Below the pieces are notes generated by a model that saw only the letters and a list, made by a program, of their open reading frames with translations, was not told the DNA's origin and searched no databases. Of a stretch of DNA of 64,000 nucleotides, positions 11,996 through 25,448 are shown one piece after another (position 1 is the first letter of the stretch; each line of letters begins with the position of its first letter). Source of the stretch: Gamarada debralockiae. Lineage: Eukaryota; Ascomycota; Leotiomycetes; Helotiales; Hyphodiscaceae. Position numbers and translations under genes: made by a program. Location of the stretch: the NCBI GenBank assembly GCA_002803225.1, contig NXFV01001303.1, forward strand, positions 1 through 64,000, given 5' to 3'.

Positions 11996-13540
11996 TATTA
12001 TATGTTCTATATACTTTATAAAGATTAACTCTTTGATCGGAAAGAAAACTATAGCAAATCATATCTATCTGTACTACAGTTTGCCCTGCCCTAGAGGGGG
12101 GAGGGGGCAGTTAGCGACCCTTCACTCGTCATAATACTCGCCTGAAAAGTTGAAAGATAATTGTACTAATCTCAATAGAAGCTAGTCTAAATTTACTCCC
12201 TTTAGGGAATATAATTAAGGCTTAATACTTCTAGCGAGCTTATAGATTATTTGATGATCCTTATATAGAGTATAATAAGCGCTATTATCGACTAACTATT
12301 TCTAGAATCCTAGGGGGAAATATCCTAAATACTCCTAATTAACTATACACTTCACTATTAGTATATACGGATCTATCCTTATATTATCAGGGCTTAAATT
12401 GCTATAGATAAATACGAACTCTTTATTCGAAGATGTCTTTATATCCTAGTATAATCGTATATTGTATTCTAGTATCTATACTAGTAGCAGTACAAACCCG
12501 TCTAGTCCTGTTTTATTAGAACGTAACTTTGCGAGCTTAGGGAAAAGAATAGTCTAGATAAAGTACTTAGTATTAACTTTTATAATATTTATATATTTGT
12601 TGTATTCGCTGCTATTATTATGCCTTATACTACCCGGCTTCTGGTATTCCTTACTGACTTTACTTAGATCAATGCCGTCAACTCGACTTATTTCTAAGAA
12701 TATAGACCTATTATAGTTCTAGCTATACTAGATAAACTAGGGAATTAGGATTATTATTCGTTTAGTGAGTAGTTTTAGTGCCTTAGTCTTGTTAATAATA
12801 CACTCTGTTTTCTAATATCATATATTGAACTACATATCCCTGTAGGATTAGGCATAGTATTCAGTAGTAGTACGGGAGCGTTTCTCGAATATAGAGGGAG
12901 AGAGTTTATAGACTAAGTAAATAGTTGTGTATGTCTTTATTGCTATAGTTACGTGATAGTTTACCTAAGTGGTCCTGGGTTAACAGATTAACGGCATGTA
13001 TTTATATACAATAAGGTTGAATTTGTAGAGTTCAGTAAAGTTAGAAGGTATAGCTCTACTAATAGAGATCCAAAATTAGCTCCAAAAGAATCCTTAGCTG
13101 ACTTTCTTCTAATTTTAGCTGGCGGCAGTTGTAGCCAAGGAGCCGAAACAGGTTGTATCCTACTATCGCTCTTCAACCTGCTAGTAAAGCAGATGTACTC
13201 ACCTTTCTAAACAAAAACAGATTTTCTTTATATTAAGATTAGTATATAATAATCAGCTGCTATTTGCGGCTACCTAAATATCGGGTTGCTCAACCCTACA
13301 TCCGCCTTTTCCGCTATACTAGCCTTGACCCAACTGCTCAAAAGTATCCCGAATAGTTGAACTTGATTGAGACCAGATTTATAGGATCTTGGAAAGATCT
13401 AGGATTCCTTATAACTTTCGCAAGGAAAGTAAAGTATTAGAATACGATATGGTCCTTTGGCCTCCTTGGCATTATGAAGTCACGGGACTATCATATGATG
13501 GTTGATATTTCTACCTTCTCTGTTACCTATAGCTGCAGTC
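11996..13540. other. Mostly AT-rich, no gene recognised
   Basis: TA-rich sequence with a G-tract near 12096-12110. A slightly less degraded part lies from about 12960 to 13500. Short open frames (for example minus 12988-13176) carry no motif. Confidence 0.5.
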
Positions 13541-13744
13541 TTAGAATAGTAATTCTTCTAATACTAATTTATCAGAACGATTAGTAATCTGACCCGTGAT
13601 CTCCCAAGAAATTTCCAAACTTCCAATTTCAATGGGGACAAAAGAGCGTCTATAAGCCTTAAGTGTTTTGTGATGTATCAAAGGCAACATAATCGAGTCT
13701 AATTGGCTCCGTTGTATAGTTTGGTAGCGGCAGCTAACTTCCAT
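13541..13744 (-). CDS. Small hypothetical ORF (67 aa)
   Basis: A minus-strand frame opens at an ATG at 13744 and runs 67 codons in a short island of near-normal composition. It contains mixed basic and hydrophobic residues and no motif I know. It may be a remnant exon protected from mutation, or noise. Confidence 0.18.
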   Translation of the reverse strand: MEVSCRYQTIQRSQLDSIMLPLIHHKTLKAYRRSFVPIEIGSLEISWEITGQITNRSDKLVLEELLF

Positions 13745-14478
13745 ATGTACAATAGCTATAATGTAGATTACAAAGCGGCGTTTCTATATACCTCCAACCT
13801 ACTCTTATATACTTTGAGTATATGATCTTACTAGCTATATCTGTTAAATTGCTTAATTGTATTACAAGTATTATCAGGGGTTTCAAAGGCAACTATCCCA
13901 AAAATTTCTCAGCTAATAACGGAATTAGTGCTAATATTAGTATTAATAATAGTATCTTCTAGGGCTATAGTTATAAAGCTATTAATATTATACTTAAGAC
14001 TTAAAACGCCTTATGAATATATAAGGTTATCTTAGGAGAGAAACTATACCTACTTGGCTAACTTATAATTTTATCAAATATAGTAGCTAATTAGATAAAG
14101 TCAGTAGTCTAATAAGCGTAAAATTAGGATATAGAGTAAACATTGAAAAATCAGTGCCTAAAACCGTTTAAGGCAGTATTAATACCTATATACCTATTAA
14201 TATAAAGATTAGAACTAGTATAACCTTATATAGACTTGTTCCTATGTTTTCTATTTTATAAATTATTAGTCTCCTAGTTAAATCAGACCCAAATTAAGAT
14301 ATTTAATATCTCTTATAACCTCTCTATTTACTATGTATATTTATATATACAAGTTAACTAGTAGTCACTAAAAAGTATAGTCCTTAACTTATAGGTTCCC
14401 TCTGGAATTACCTTGCTAGGACTAGTTTGGATTAATATTCAAAGGCCTATATTTAAGCCCCTATTTTATAATCTTTTG
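13745..14478. other. AT-rich RIP block
   Basis: TA-rich with dense stops. No domain recognised on either strand. Confidence 0.5.
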
Positions 14479-14706
14479 CCTTACTTAAAAAGCAAAGGTT
14501 CTAAGCTTATCTAAAGGCAGTATCTACAAATCTTATATTATATCTACTTATAAATTTTTATCTTCTTAAATTAATAATCAAATCTGGTTTCCGCTTTATC
14601 TAGACTTTATTATTAATTTAAGGAGATAAAAATTTATGAGTGGATATAATATAAGATTTGTGGATACTGCCTTTAGATAAGCTCAGAACCTTTGCTTTTT
14701 AAGGTA
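14479..14706. repeat. 228-bp near-perfect foldback (MITE-like hairpin)
   Basis: Arm 1 (14479-14578) and arm 2 (14609-14706) are reverse complements over about 98-100 nt with a 30-nt loop. They share the block AGCTTATCTAAAGGCAGTAT. In the orientation of arm 1 the arms differ at about six positions: arm 1 has CTACA where arm 2 predicts CCACA, CTACTTAT where arm 2 predicts CCACTCAT, and CTAAGC where arm 2 predicts CTGAGC. These are C-to-T or G-to-A changes, most in a CpA/TpG context. Arm 2 also has one extra base near its outer end. No clear target-site duplication flanks it. Confidence 0.85.
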
Positions 14707-14748
14707 ATATTTCACAGCTTATATAAGTATTATAAATATACAATAGCG

Positions 14749-14998
14749 AATATAGAATATAGAATATAGAATATAGAATATAGAATATAGAATATAGAAT
14801 ATAAAATATAGAATATAGAATATAGAATATAGAATATAGAATATAGAATATAGAATATAGAATATAGAATGTAGAATATAGATTGCAGATTATAGATTAT
14901 AGATTATAGATTGTATATTATATATTATATATTAAATATTGAACATTAGAGATTAGAGATTAGAGATTAGAGATTAGAGATTGGAGATATAGATCAGA
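14749..14998. repeat. AT satellite: 7-bp ATAGAAT array and derivatives
   Basis: From about 14749 to 14875 the unit ATAGAAT repeats almost without interruption (about 18 copies, with ATAAAAT and GTAGAAT variants). It then grades into ATAGATT units, a TATAT stretch and finally about five copies of GATTAGA before ending GGAGATATAGATCAGAG. It begins about 40 bp after the foldback element. Confidence 0.9.
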
Positions 14999-16027
14999 GA
15001 ATAGTAAAGCGAAAGGCGCTAATGCCCTAGCCACATGACCTTTTAGATTATTAGAGGTCAAAGCAGTTATGGCAATAGTAGACAGCACACCATAGTAATA
15101 TTGTATTAATGAGCTTAATGAGCTTCACAGCTTATATTGATAGTACGAGCAGCTTTATTGATGGCGAATATGAAGATAGTGATGGGGCTCTCCCAGTCCC
15201 TAATCACATCACAACGCAGTGATTACATAAGCAATTCCTGACACACACTAAATCATAAAATCTAGCTGGGAGCCTCTGGCCTTCAAAATTGACAGGTCTG
15301 TTCACTGATGTTCGTTTATGCAGGAGGCCTCCTGTATAAGAAAGGACGCTGAGGTGAGATTGGGCTCAGTGTGGTCTTATCGTAGCCCCGCCTATCGCAC
15401 AGCCTATCATCAGTTCCTCGCAAGCGAACCGGTGAGCGGTTAATGATCCGATTGCCTTACTCTTTTTCTATCTTTTATCTGTGGCCTCTCGTGGCCCATG
15501 GCTACGAGTAAGGAGGCACTGCTATATCCTTCGCTGGCAAGCCATGCAGCAAGAACTTGCATGATTCCGACGTGGTACAACAGGATGGCAGGGTCATAAA
15601 AGTATGTTGAGGACAGCCTCGTGGTATCAAAAAAGCCTTAGCGGCGGCTCCCAGTGTCCCTCGCTTATACTCCAGAGCCAATGACGTCTAATCAACGTCG
15701 TGCAACCTTTCCTTTCCCAAGACCTGCCCTTCTATTTGTTTGAAATGATGCCCTTTCGCCCCCAAAACCCTGCTCTATGGTGGAACCCGGTCATGCCTCA
15801 AACCTACCACATGCAATGCCGCCTTCTTTTAAGTGAAGGTCCTGACAGGTCAGCGATGCTCAGTACCGAAACCCTTTCGCGCACAGTATGCAGAGCATAC
15901 TCTCTTCTGGAGGCAGAGATTACTCTAAGCTACCTTCATCAATTTATTAGCAAACCAACCATTAATACCAAAGAAATTACTATTCTCCAGCAGATTTTCT
16001 TCAGACACGATGCAATAGCACAAAATT
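14999..16027. other. Normal-composition island upstream of the DUF3638 pseudogene
   Basis: This kilobase has ordinary dinucleotide use. A GTG-initiated open frame at 15700-16062 overlaps the start of the downstream pseudogene in another frame; its first internal ATG is late and it carries no motif. The stretch may be the former promoter and 5' leader of the large gene starting at 16028. I see no supported gene inside it. Confidence 0.45.
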
Positions 16028-19000
16028 ATGGATCAAACTATAGACTTGGCATACATTATTAATAATATTTTCCTCCTACTAAAATTGCCACAGAACGATA
16101 ATAATGACCCCTCTAAGGATATTAGACTTTTAAAAGAGTGCGAGGAAGCTTTAAGGTTATTTTAAGCCTTCTTCCCTGCCTATGAGTATCGGATATAGTT
16201 AGTATATATTGATATAATAAGTAAGATAGTTGACTTGAGAGACCTATTAGGAGATTTGCGATCTGAAAATATTCAAGTAATCCTATCTTTGATAGCTAAT
16301 CGAGGTATACTTAATCAAGGATAATAGGTTATACTAACTATATAATAGATGTTCTTACCTTTCATCTCCAAGGCCAGAACATAAGCCTCGTCGTTCGAAA
16401 ATTACTAGGACAAGTCTAGTTCGAGTCCTTTAAGCTATTACCTACTACTAAAGCTATTATAACTACAAAAGGGCAATTGAAATACTGTTTCCCTAGACTG
16501 ATTATTGTATTAAGCCCTGATAAGCTTGTGAATGTCTACTTCTATAAGGCTCTCGCGCGACTTCTCATACAACTAGATACCCGTACGCTAATTAAGTCGT
16601 TCCCGGTTATAGTCAAAGTAAGGGTTAAGTCTATTAAGACTTAAGATACAGTATATCCAAAGTTTATTACTGAAATGCTCACTAGTATCCTGCGTAACAT
16701 TAGTTAACCTATTAACGCGGCCCGCTATATTTCCAAACGTACGCGTGATAATGTATTATAGTATCAGGCACTAAAGCCTTAGCGCTAATCGCCCCTCTGG
16801 CTACTACTTTGCATTATACTCTAGACTAACCTAATAACAGACAAAGGTAATAGCTATAAGTAGTATAAATCGTTTATAATCTTCTTTATAGCTTGTATTC
16901 TAGAGCGCTCTTTGTAAGCCTCTTTACCCAACGATCTTCTCTTTGTTATAGCCGCTAAGATTAGCTAGCGTATACTAAAGCTATCTATCGATAATAAAGT
17001 ACTAAGAATAGAGTACTTACTCGGAATTATAGAGGCCGCTTATCAAGAACTTACCAATAGGTGGCATATAATAGAACAGAATCCAGATCTACTTGGACTC
17101 TAGCAAACATAGCAAGCATTAAGGCAACTATTCTCTATTAATACCCAACTAAGCCTCTTAACGCTCCGGCCTTACCTTACTAATGTACCGAATCGTATAG
17201 ATATACTTTTGGACCATAGTAAATTCGCGCCCTATTATCGTTGATATATTAGCTAGCAGAAGTCGAAATTCCTATAACTTAATCGCTTAATACCTGCTAT
17301 CGACTTTAATCTATCGTTAATAAATCTAAAACTCTAGGTACAGAATAGTCTCGATAATTAGCTGGCTGCTCACAAGACTTTGCAAAATTCCTGTACCCTT
17401 CTAGTACAACTGATCTAAGATTACACGGAAGCTGCTACTTCTATTTATTCCGAGAATCCAGAAGATATTTCGTTAATACTACTTATATTACTTGATCTCT
17501 AGATAGCCCTTAATAAATATATTACCTACTAATATTTGCTATTAAGCAAGTATGAACTAGGATTTCCCCTATTACTATTTAACCCGCTATTACTACCTAG
17601 AAGACTTTAAATAGAGCGCCTAGCCCGCGTAGAATAGTATATTTAACAGAGAAGAATTAGCTCTATCTATATGTCTTCTCTTATCTTCTGAGATATTAAC
17701 GAGGCTAATAGCTTTGCTGTTTGGTTTTTTAAATAGTCGTCTTACTATCAAAATTTGCGGCGCGATATTAAGACTACTGTAACGCTAGAGCAGACCCGGA
17801 AGAGGACGGAGCTCGTAGAGAAAAGTTAAGAGTATGCCCGCTTGATATAAGAGTCTAATTATTTGAGCTGCGAATAACTTACTAGATAGAATAGCTATAG
17901 AGAGTACTCTTATTATAGCCTGAACTACTGAAAATATAAGCTAAAAGAAAATACTAATGCCCTTAGTATTACTGTATATAAGTAGCTACTTCTATATATT
18001 AAGTTGGAGGCTAAGTCGGCGGTCTTTAAACTCGATGTACCTGTAGTAATAGTTAAGTAGCGGGAAATCACGTATACGCTTCTCGTGGATATCTTCTCTC
18101 TATAAAGCCCTTAGAGTTTACTTAGTAGTACTAAACTTTACTATCTCTAAAATTTTAGCGGGTTAAATAGATACTTTATAACCCAGGCAGCTAGACTCCA
18201 GCTCGTATCTACAACGAAGTCATTTGTCGTAGCCTATTATCGGTCCAAAAAAATCCCCTAAGCTACTAATAGGACTATATGTATAAATAACGGCCTGTAC
18301 TATTCAATGTACAACTCGTCTTCAGCTTACTTGACAGCGGATCTCCTTGATTGATACGATGTTCAGAGAATATACACTTTCTAGCTTCTACGCGGAACTT
18401 ACGAGTCCTTGTAATATACGTTAGCCGGAACTACTTATACCTCAAATGAAGTTCTTACGAAATAATCCGAGTGTCTGCATGTACTGAACTTATATGAGTT
18501 CTATTCATTTGCAATCTTATGATTAGGTCATTGACTTCAATAGCGTAGCATAGCATGTGAACTAATTACTTGTATTCTTAACTTTAGCTATAAGAAGACG
18601 TATATATTAATAGTTCAGGCAGCTTAGTAGGTTAGTTACCTAGGTTCGCGACCTTACTGTAAGTTATACCTTAATCTAGAAGAAGAAGAGTTCGGAATCT
18701 CTCTGCTATCCGCATTAGAGGAAGCCCTTAGAACTATCGAGGGTAATTAGCAGGGGGCCGCTATAGTACGTACCTTTATAACTCTTGCTTCTCGGTTGCT
18801 CTCGGTATTGTCTTATCGCGCTGTCTACGACGGTTACTATGTCTTCCTGAGAAGAGCACAGGATATCGCTCTACGTTAGACCCGGGATATAAGAAAACTA
18901 CTCGAAGACAGACAAGATAAAGAAGAGCTAAAGGCATTGAATCTATAGGTGCTCGAACTAGCTCTTACCTACTACAGTACTTTTAGTATAAATACCGAGC

Positions 19001-22000
19001 ATCTCCTAGTATTACTAAGGTCAAATAAGAATATCGCGATCCTTATAGAATACTATATTGTTATTCATAATTATTATCCTGCTATAACCTAAAACCTACC
19101 CTAGTCTCTAAAGATATTGCTACAGTGGTATAAGATTATCTCCTACTATATTAAGTCGTACCTACGCCAATAGATTCTTTGATACTAAGATAGAATTTAT
19201 CGTACTATACAATAAGTATAGAAGGGCTACTGCCTATCCTAGCCGTGGACTACTATAAGCGCGCTATATAAAAGATAGCTCGAGACAAAGACGTTCTCTA
19301 AAGAGGCCTCCCGGATAAGTATATACTATAATATCCTAGATAGGAGCTTGCTTGTTAACGGATCGCCACTCACGAGACTTCCCGGATCTTATAAATCACA
19401 TAGTACTTACTGCCGACTATTTAGCGAAGTATATAGATCTCCCTTAGTTAAGAAGTATTATAAAGCTAAGATATCTCCTCTCAAAGAAAGTTTTAGATAT
19501 TGTCCTATTAACGATAAAAGGAATGATTTTTGAAATACGAAATGAATTTTGCGGACAACAGGTACGTTCTATAGCCTAGCTAAGATATACAAACTAACGG
19601 TATTATAGGTCCATTTCCGTATAGATGGCTTAGAACTTATTATCTAAAGTTAAAATTCGGAATAGATCTGTGAGCTTCTGCTAATACACGCTCTCCACGA
19701 TGACTTCCCCAAGGCCCTTATGGAAGACTACGTATACTAGTTGGATATATAAATAGATATGATTAAATAGCGGCTATTAAAGGACCTATGGATAACATCG
19801 CCAAATAACTGGAAAATACGCGCTAATAACTAGGGAGGATTTGGTTTGAGTCACGAGACCAAAAAAGTGATTGATGTTTGCAGTCCTACTGCGAGTCTTA
19901 TTACTAAACTCCTCTATCTACTCGAGTACGCTATATATATTTATATAATTCTAGACGGTAGAATAAGAACGCTAGAGGTATATCTTCTGCGATTGAAACT
20001 CGATTTTCTTGTTAATGAACCTGGCGTCTCGCTTAAGTCGAAGTAATTCCAAGGGATAGTAGTAGACGATCGGTAATCCTTTAGTATATTTACTAGTCTA
20101 GTAAATAAACTTGTATTAAAGGAAGTTGACGGATTATCTCGATCTGTAGTTATCCTGTATAGTTAAGTGTCCTTCTCACTAGAAGGGCATCACGTCCGGG
20201 TTAGTATCGATACTACTTCGGCTAGCCATGTTAAGTACCACTTATATTATATCGATAGCCAAATCGGACAACTTGTCAATAATAGTAGCCTTTAGAGTAG
20301 ACTCTTTAGGTTATACCTATACACTATGATGTCATACTGCCTAATCGACTAGCTCACTAAGAGGACTAGCACCGAGGAAGCTTTATATGGCCTAGGATAT
20401 AGTGCCACCTCGTCTTTCGTCAAGCTCGAAACAGTAGATATTAAGCTTCTACAATATCTTGCGCGGCTGACCCCGCAACGTCAATTTTACCCCGAGCATC
20501 TACAGGTAATATAGCAGGTAAATTAGAAGCCGCTATCTCCTCTGTTACAGTACTACTTGTTCTACAAGAGAGTATTATTTATCCTAGATCAAGCTAAGTT
20601 ATTCTAGGTATTCTAAGAAGAGTCTGTGCAGCAGTCTTATCTAGATAGTTATAGTAGCCTACTCCTGCTTAAGAAGGCCGCCATCCGTAAGTCCTTGTTC
20701 TAGCTATATAGCTTTGGCGCAGAGGCTTTTATGATAAACTATAATATAATCTACCTCTTACGAGACTAGGTTATTGATAGTACCCAGGAACTTCGTATCT
20801 GTTATACTACGAAACTTATTAATAAGTAGTCTAAGGATCTTATAATATGCCTATAATTGCTCTCCGAGATTGAATTATAGGGCGCTATAGTTTATGGCCC
20901 TGGCCTTAATCTTATACTCGGCTTTAATCTCGAATAGCTAGATGAACTAGCTAAGTTTCTCCTGAAATATTAGTATAGCCTCTATAACTTCCTTTCTAAT
21001 AGTTTAGTTAAAAGAGATAAGTATAAGATTATAATCCTTCTTTCTACCTTAGCCTACTCTTCTTATACTTAGCAAAAGCTCGTCTAAACTCTTCTGGCTT
21101 TTGCTACTATCCCTGAACTATAGATAATATATATATCTCGCGACTTAATATTTCAGCTTGGTGATAGCTATAGGCTAGTACAGCAAAAACTAGTTAACGC
21201 TATAGGAAAGTACGCCTGGCTTTTCCATGAATATCCGGAATCCTGTCTAAAAAATCTTAATAGCAAAAAAAAGCATATTACTGATATACGCCGCGAAGGG
21301 CTCTATCTATAAGCCAAAGGTAATCAAATTAAGATTTTCGCTAATGATCTGATATTATAATAGCCTTAAGTCAATATCTGTACTCTAACTACAAGTAGCT
21401 ATTCTATATATATCTTAGTAAAGGATACAATAAAGGAATCTCGTACCTGTTTTCAGAACTAGTACTAGAACGCTTAATTTCAAAGGCAGGTCAAGTAGGC
21501 ACAAATAATTTTAGATAACCTATCCTCTCACTACTAATAATTGTAGTGTTATTTATTTTCGGCACTAGTAGACCAATACTATATAAGGCCGAGACACCTA
21601 AGCTTTATTAACCTCACGCGTAATCTTACTCCCTATCTGCTAAACACTTCTACTAAATACTTTCAAAGATAGATTGTTTATAGTAAAGAAGGGGACGCTA
21701 ATCATAGTAAGCTAAAAGGGCTAATAGACCATACGGCTTCGTAGTATTCTAGTGCGTATAAGAAGCGATATATTAGAGATCTAGTAACGAGTTTTAAAGC
21801 GCTTCATAGGAATAGAACCGCTAAACTAAGACCTCTGCTAGAATTGAAATCGCTATTAGAAATATAGGTCAAGTAAACCCACGAGTATTTAGAGATTATC
21901 TATCGAAGTATATATAACTAGTTACAGGCAGGGCAATATAATGCCGTTCGAGCAGCACGTATGCTACCTCGTATATCTCTGACCTCAATTCTATTGCACT

Positions 22001-25000
22001 TAGCTAGTAGCAAATTTACTAATCTTCTGCCTAGCTGGAAGGTATCTTTAGTATAGTACAGAATCTCTATTATAATCGCTCAGTGCACAGAGTATCTTCT
22101 CGCGTCTTATAGGAATACAGCGGAGCTCTTAAACAAGCTCGATAATCCAGGTTATTGAGACTAGGATCTAATACATTATCTAGAATAGCTTCTCTTAGAA
22201 ATCGAAAATAGTATCTTAATACGTTAAGAATAAGCCCTAATTTCTCAAGAGATAATATTACTATCTTCTAGATCGAATTCTATTATATAGCTTAATATAG
22301 GGCTCGGAAAGTCCTCTATTATCGTCCTAATAGTTGCTATAGCTCTCGTAGATAAAACGAGAATTATCTAGGTTATTGTTCTTAAGTCTCTTATAATACA
22401 GATGTTCTATCTCTTAATAAAGAAGCTAGGGAGTATACTTAATTAATATATTCTCTATATACTAATCTCGCGATCTCTTAGGTTAGATATATATTAAGTA
22501 CGCCAGATCCGTAAAATATACAAAGAGTATAAAGACACCGGCTTAGTACTAGTCCTCTAACCCGAGTACATCCTCTCATTCGAGCTAATAGGACTTAAGC
22601 GACTCTTAGCCGGTGACTCTAAGCTTAGTAGTGTTATGATTTAGACCTAGGACTGGCTATATACTAATGCACGCAATATACTCGATAAGAGTAATAAGAT
22701 TCTAAGTATATAGTTCGAGCTGATTTATACTATAGATATATAGTGTACTCTCGACTTTAGTTCTAATTGCTAGGCTATTATCCAATATATCCTACTGCTT
22801 ATAGGTGACTTTATACTCGAAGTTCGAGAATAGTTTCCATATGGCTTAGAAGTAATACCTATGCTACTAGGAGCCTTCCCTCGAATCTGGATACTATAAA
22901 CCTTAGCTGGCAAGGAGTTACTTAAGGTTGTAGTATAGTAAGTGTACGAGGTTAGTTTGCTAGGAGTTACTATATAGTACCTCTCCAATAGAGTAAAGGT
23001 ATCTATATTTAAGTTTCTCACGGAGCTAGGGTAAAGTACGACGACTACCTAGTTCCTTTAAGAACTCGTGTTCGGTTCTAATATAATAAGGAATAGTCTC
23101 CTCCTTTTAAAAGGTCTTTTTGGGGGTATTCTTAAATTTGTATTTATGTAAAAGCAGTAGCGTATTAACTATAGGCTCGACCCTTTACAGATGATGCTTG
23201 CTGTTCTATACTATACGAAGGATAATCTAGCAGTACGCGCTGAATTTAGTTATCTAGATGCTACTATTATACTAATTTGTCTTTCGTATTACTATAGCGG
23301 CCTTACGAATCAATAGATCCGTTCTAGCTTTAAAACGCTACTTTAGTCTAATTATACCTAAGAAGAATATAAGTACTGGGTAAAGGATATACTAATATTA
23401 CCACCTACGTTTAACTATATCACTGGAGTTAATCTAAGTAATATAGGCTAATGCTCACGAGAAGTATTCCTACTATTTCAGTTCGTGAAGGATATTATAA
23501 ATTTCTACTTATTAGCTATCGTGTTTCTGGTATAAATAAAAGAGTTTCCTAATAAACTATCGTTGTTAGGCTAAGATATTATATAGGAGAAAGTCTATCT
23601 AACTATAGGTTTTAGTAAGACAAATAACAGCTGGTATATATTACTACTATCTATTAGCTAATAGGATCTACCTATGTAGCTCTCGACTAATACTACTGTA
23701 CTAAAGTGCCTATTAAGGCCAGAAAACTCCTTTGTAGATGTCTGAGAGGAATTAGCTATAGGTACTCTTAATACTAAAGCTCTCTTAAAGATAGCCTTAA
23801 AGTTATGACCTCTCGTCCGGGTTATTCTCAACGTCGGTGCGTAGGTATTAGAGATACAAAACGAAAAGGTAGCGGATGTATAGCTTTCATGTATACTAGC
23901 CTCCAAAGCACAGGCAGTGATTTTCTTTAATGCACGAAATAAGATATACGTCTTAAGCCGCGATGGGAGCAAAGAACTGTTATAGATCTCACTCTTCGCA
24001 AAGCAAATAGACTAATGTTTAGTATACCTCGATGAGTCTTACATATAAGGGACGGACCTTAAACTGCTGGTAAACTACTGAGCAATTATAACATTAGGTC
24101 CCGGCCTCACTAAGGATTGTCTTGTGCAAGGTAATTCCTTCTTCCCATATCCCTGTCCTCCCGCTAACAAGAGCCAGCTTATATACGCATGCAAAAGCTT
24201 AGAAAAGGGCAATCTGTTGTGTTTTGCAGCTCGATAGAAGTAGAATGCTCGATTCGTGAATACGGCACAAAAGGCAACGAATCTATCGAGGTCGCTGATA
24301 TTTTAGAATAGTCTATTATAAGTACGTATACCTACACCAGAAAGATCATCCTGTTGTAGGTAATACAGGGTCTTCGACACTAGTACCGGCGTATAGCGTA
24401 CGTAAAGGCTATAGGGCAGCTCTCGAAAGAACTTATCGAGTTACTTCTTAAGCCCAAGGTATAAAGCCTCTAACAAAGATATAGAGATACTACTGATTAT
24501 ATAGGTAAGATCTTATGGGATACAGCTACCAAAACACTTGTGACTTATAGAAAAGTGCTAAACGATATCCAAGCTAAGTACTAAGAGTTTAAAGTTACTT
24601 CTTTCGGTATAGTGAATTTGTAAGAGGAATAGAAGTATGAGCTCTCACTAGAAAATAAGCGGGAACAGCAGGTTGAGCTTCTACTGCCGCTATCGCCTCG
24701 CCGCCACAGTATTCACAAGGACGTATAGCTGTTTATTAAGTATAGTATACTTAGCTGCTCCTCAAATGCTTTTCGTCTGGCTTTCGAGACTCTCTGTAGA
24801 ACTACTACATCTAGTTGTTATGAGTCAGTAGCATAGCCAGATGACTTACTTATTATAACCGACTTTATAGAGATAGTTCAAGCTAGAGATCAAAATTTAG
24901 ACTCGTTCCTAAGACTAGTTCATTAGCTAGTTAGCTATCAGATTAGAAGCTCTGTTGCATACGTTATAGTCAGCCTGTACAAGGCTTAAGATCTTCTACT

Positions 25001-25448
25001 ATCCATTCGACGAAATAATCACGTGTCAATTCACGTGTATTCTCCGCGTCTCAGCATTTCAATACATACTCTAGAGCAGCTCTTATTCTGTGCTATTCTA
25101 GCTGTCCTATAATTAAGGTTAAGCTCTCATCTTATCAAGCAACTGAATTTATTTGCTAGTCAATTGTACCTCCAGGATTTTAAAGAGTATAGATTATTTT
25201 ACGGTTTCTTAGGCCTTTGTTCTCACTCTCCAGGGGATCACATTATAGTTGCATATGATAGATTTATTAGCCCGGCCAGTCAAGCGAAGTTAGACTGTCT
25301 TATCACGTAAGTATATCGATTCACGAGTAGTCCGGTGGCCTTTGTTAAGATGATTATTATATTTAAGAGAAAGGGGCAAAGTTTTGCAAGGTTATATCTT
25401 AGTAAAATCTTAAATAGAGAACTAATCGCGGAAGAGTTTGATAAATGA
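16028..25448 (+). pseudogene. RIP-killed giant DUF3638/DUF3645 protein gene (about 3100 codons)
   Basis: Intact fungal members are proteins of roughly 3000 residues, often annotated as ubiquitin-hydrolase-like; their biochemical role is poorly known. The start is clear: ATG at 16028 followed by AYIINNIFLLLKLPQND, close to the family N-terminus. The P-loop-like motif reads (stop)LNIGLGKSS at about 22288-22318 (Gln and Met lost), followed by the V.K.L..QMF..L..KLG segment. The DUF3645 part follows: KGLFGG and INYRLDP near 23125-23190, SYYYSGLTNQQ near 23290, and GFSKTNNS near 23610. VILNVGA, AVIFFNARN and YLDESYI(stop)GTDLKL lie at 23820-24065. A 47-nt intron appears at 24131-24177 (GTAATT, GCTAAC, CAG), after which MQKLRKGQSVVFC continues. 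The C-terminus (QLNLFASQLYL...) ends at TGA 25446-25448. Many in-frame TAG/TAA codons replace Gln and Trp, so no protein can be made. Confidence 0.9.
24131..24177 (+). other. Fossil spliceosomal intron in the DUF3638 pseudogene
   Basis: The donor is G|GTAATT, the branch-like site GCTAACAA, and the acceptor GCCAG. Removing the 47 nt joins LVQ to a frame reading A-Y-I-R-M-Q-K-L-R-K-G-Q, the expected continuation of the family. The intact splice signals help define the decayed reading frame. Confidence 0.7.

Noticed and set aside
1..15000. LTR retrotransposon origin of the AT-rich DNA
   Set aside because: I looked for RT (YxDD), integrase and protease motifs and for paired LTRs and found none. 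I cannot exclude fully eroded copies in the undecoded blocks.
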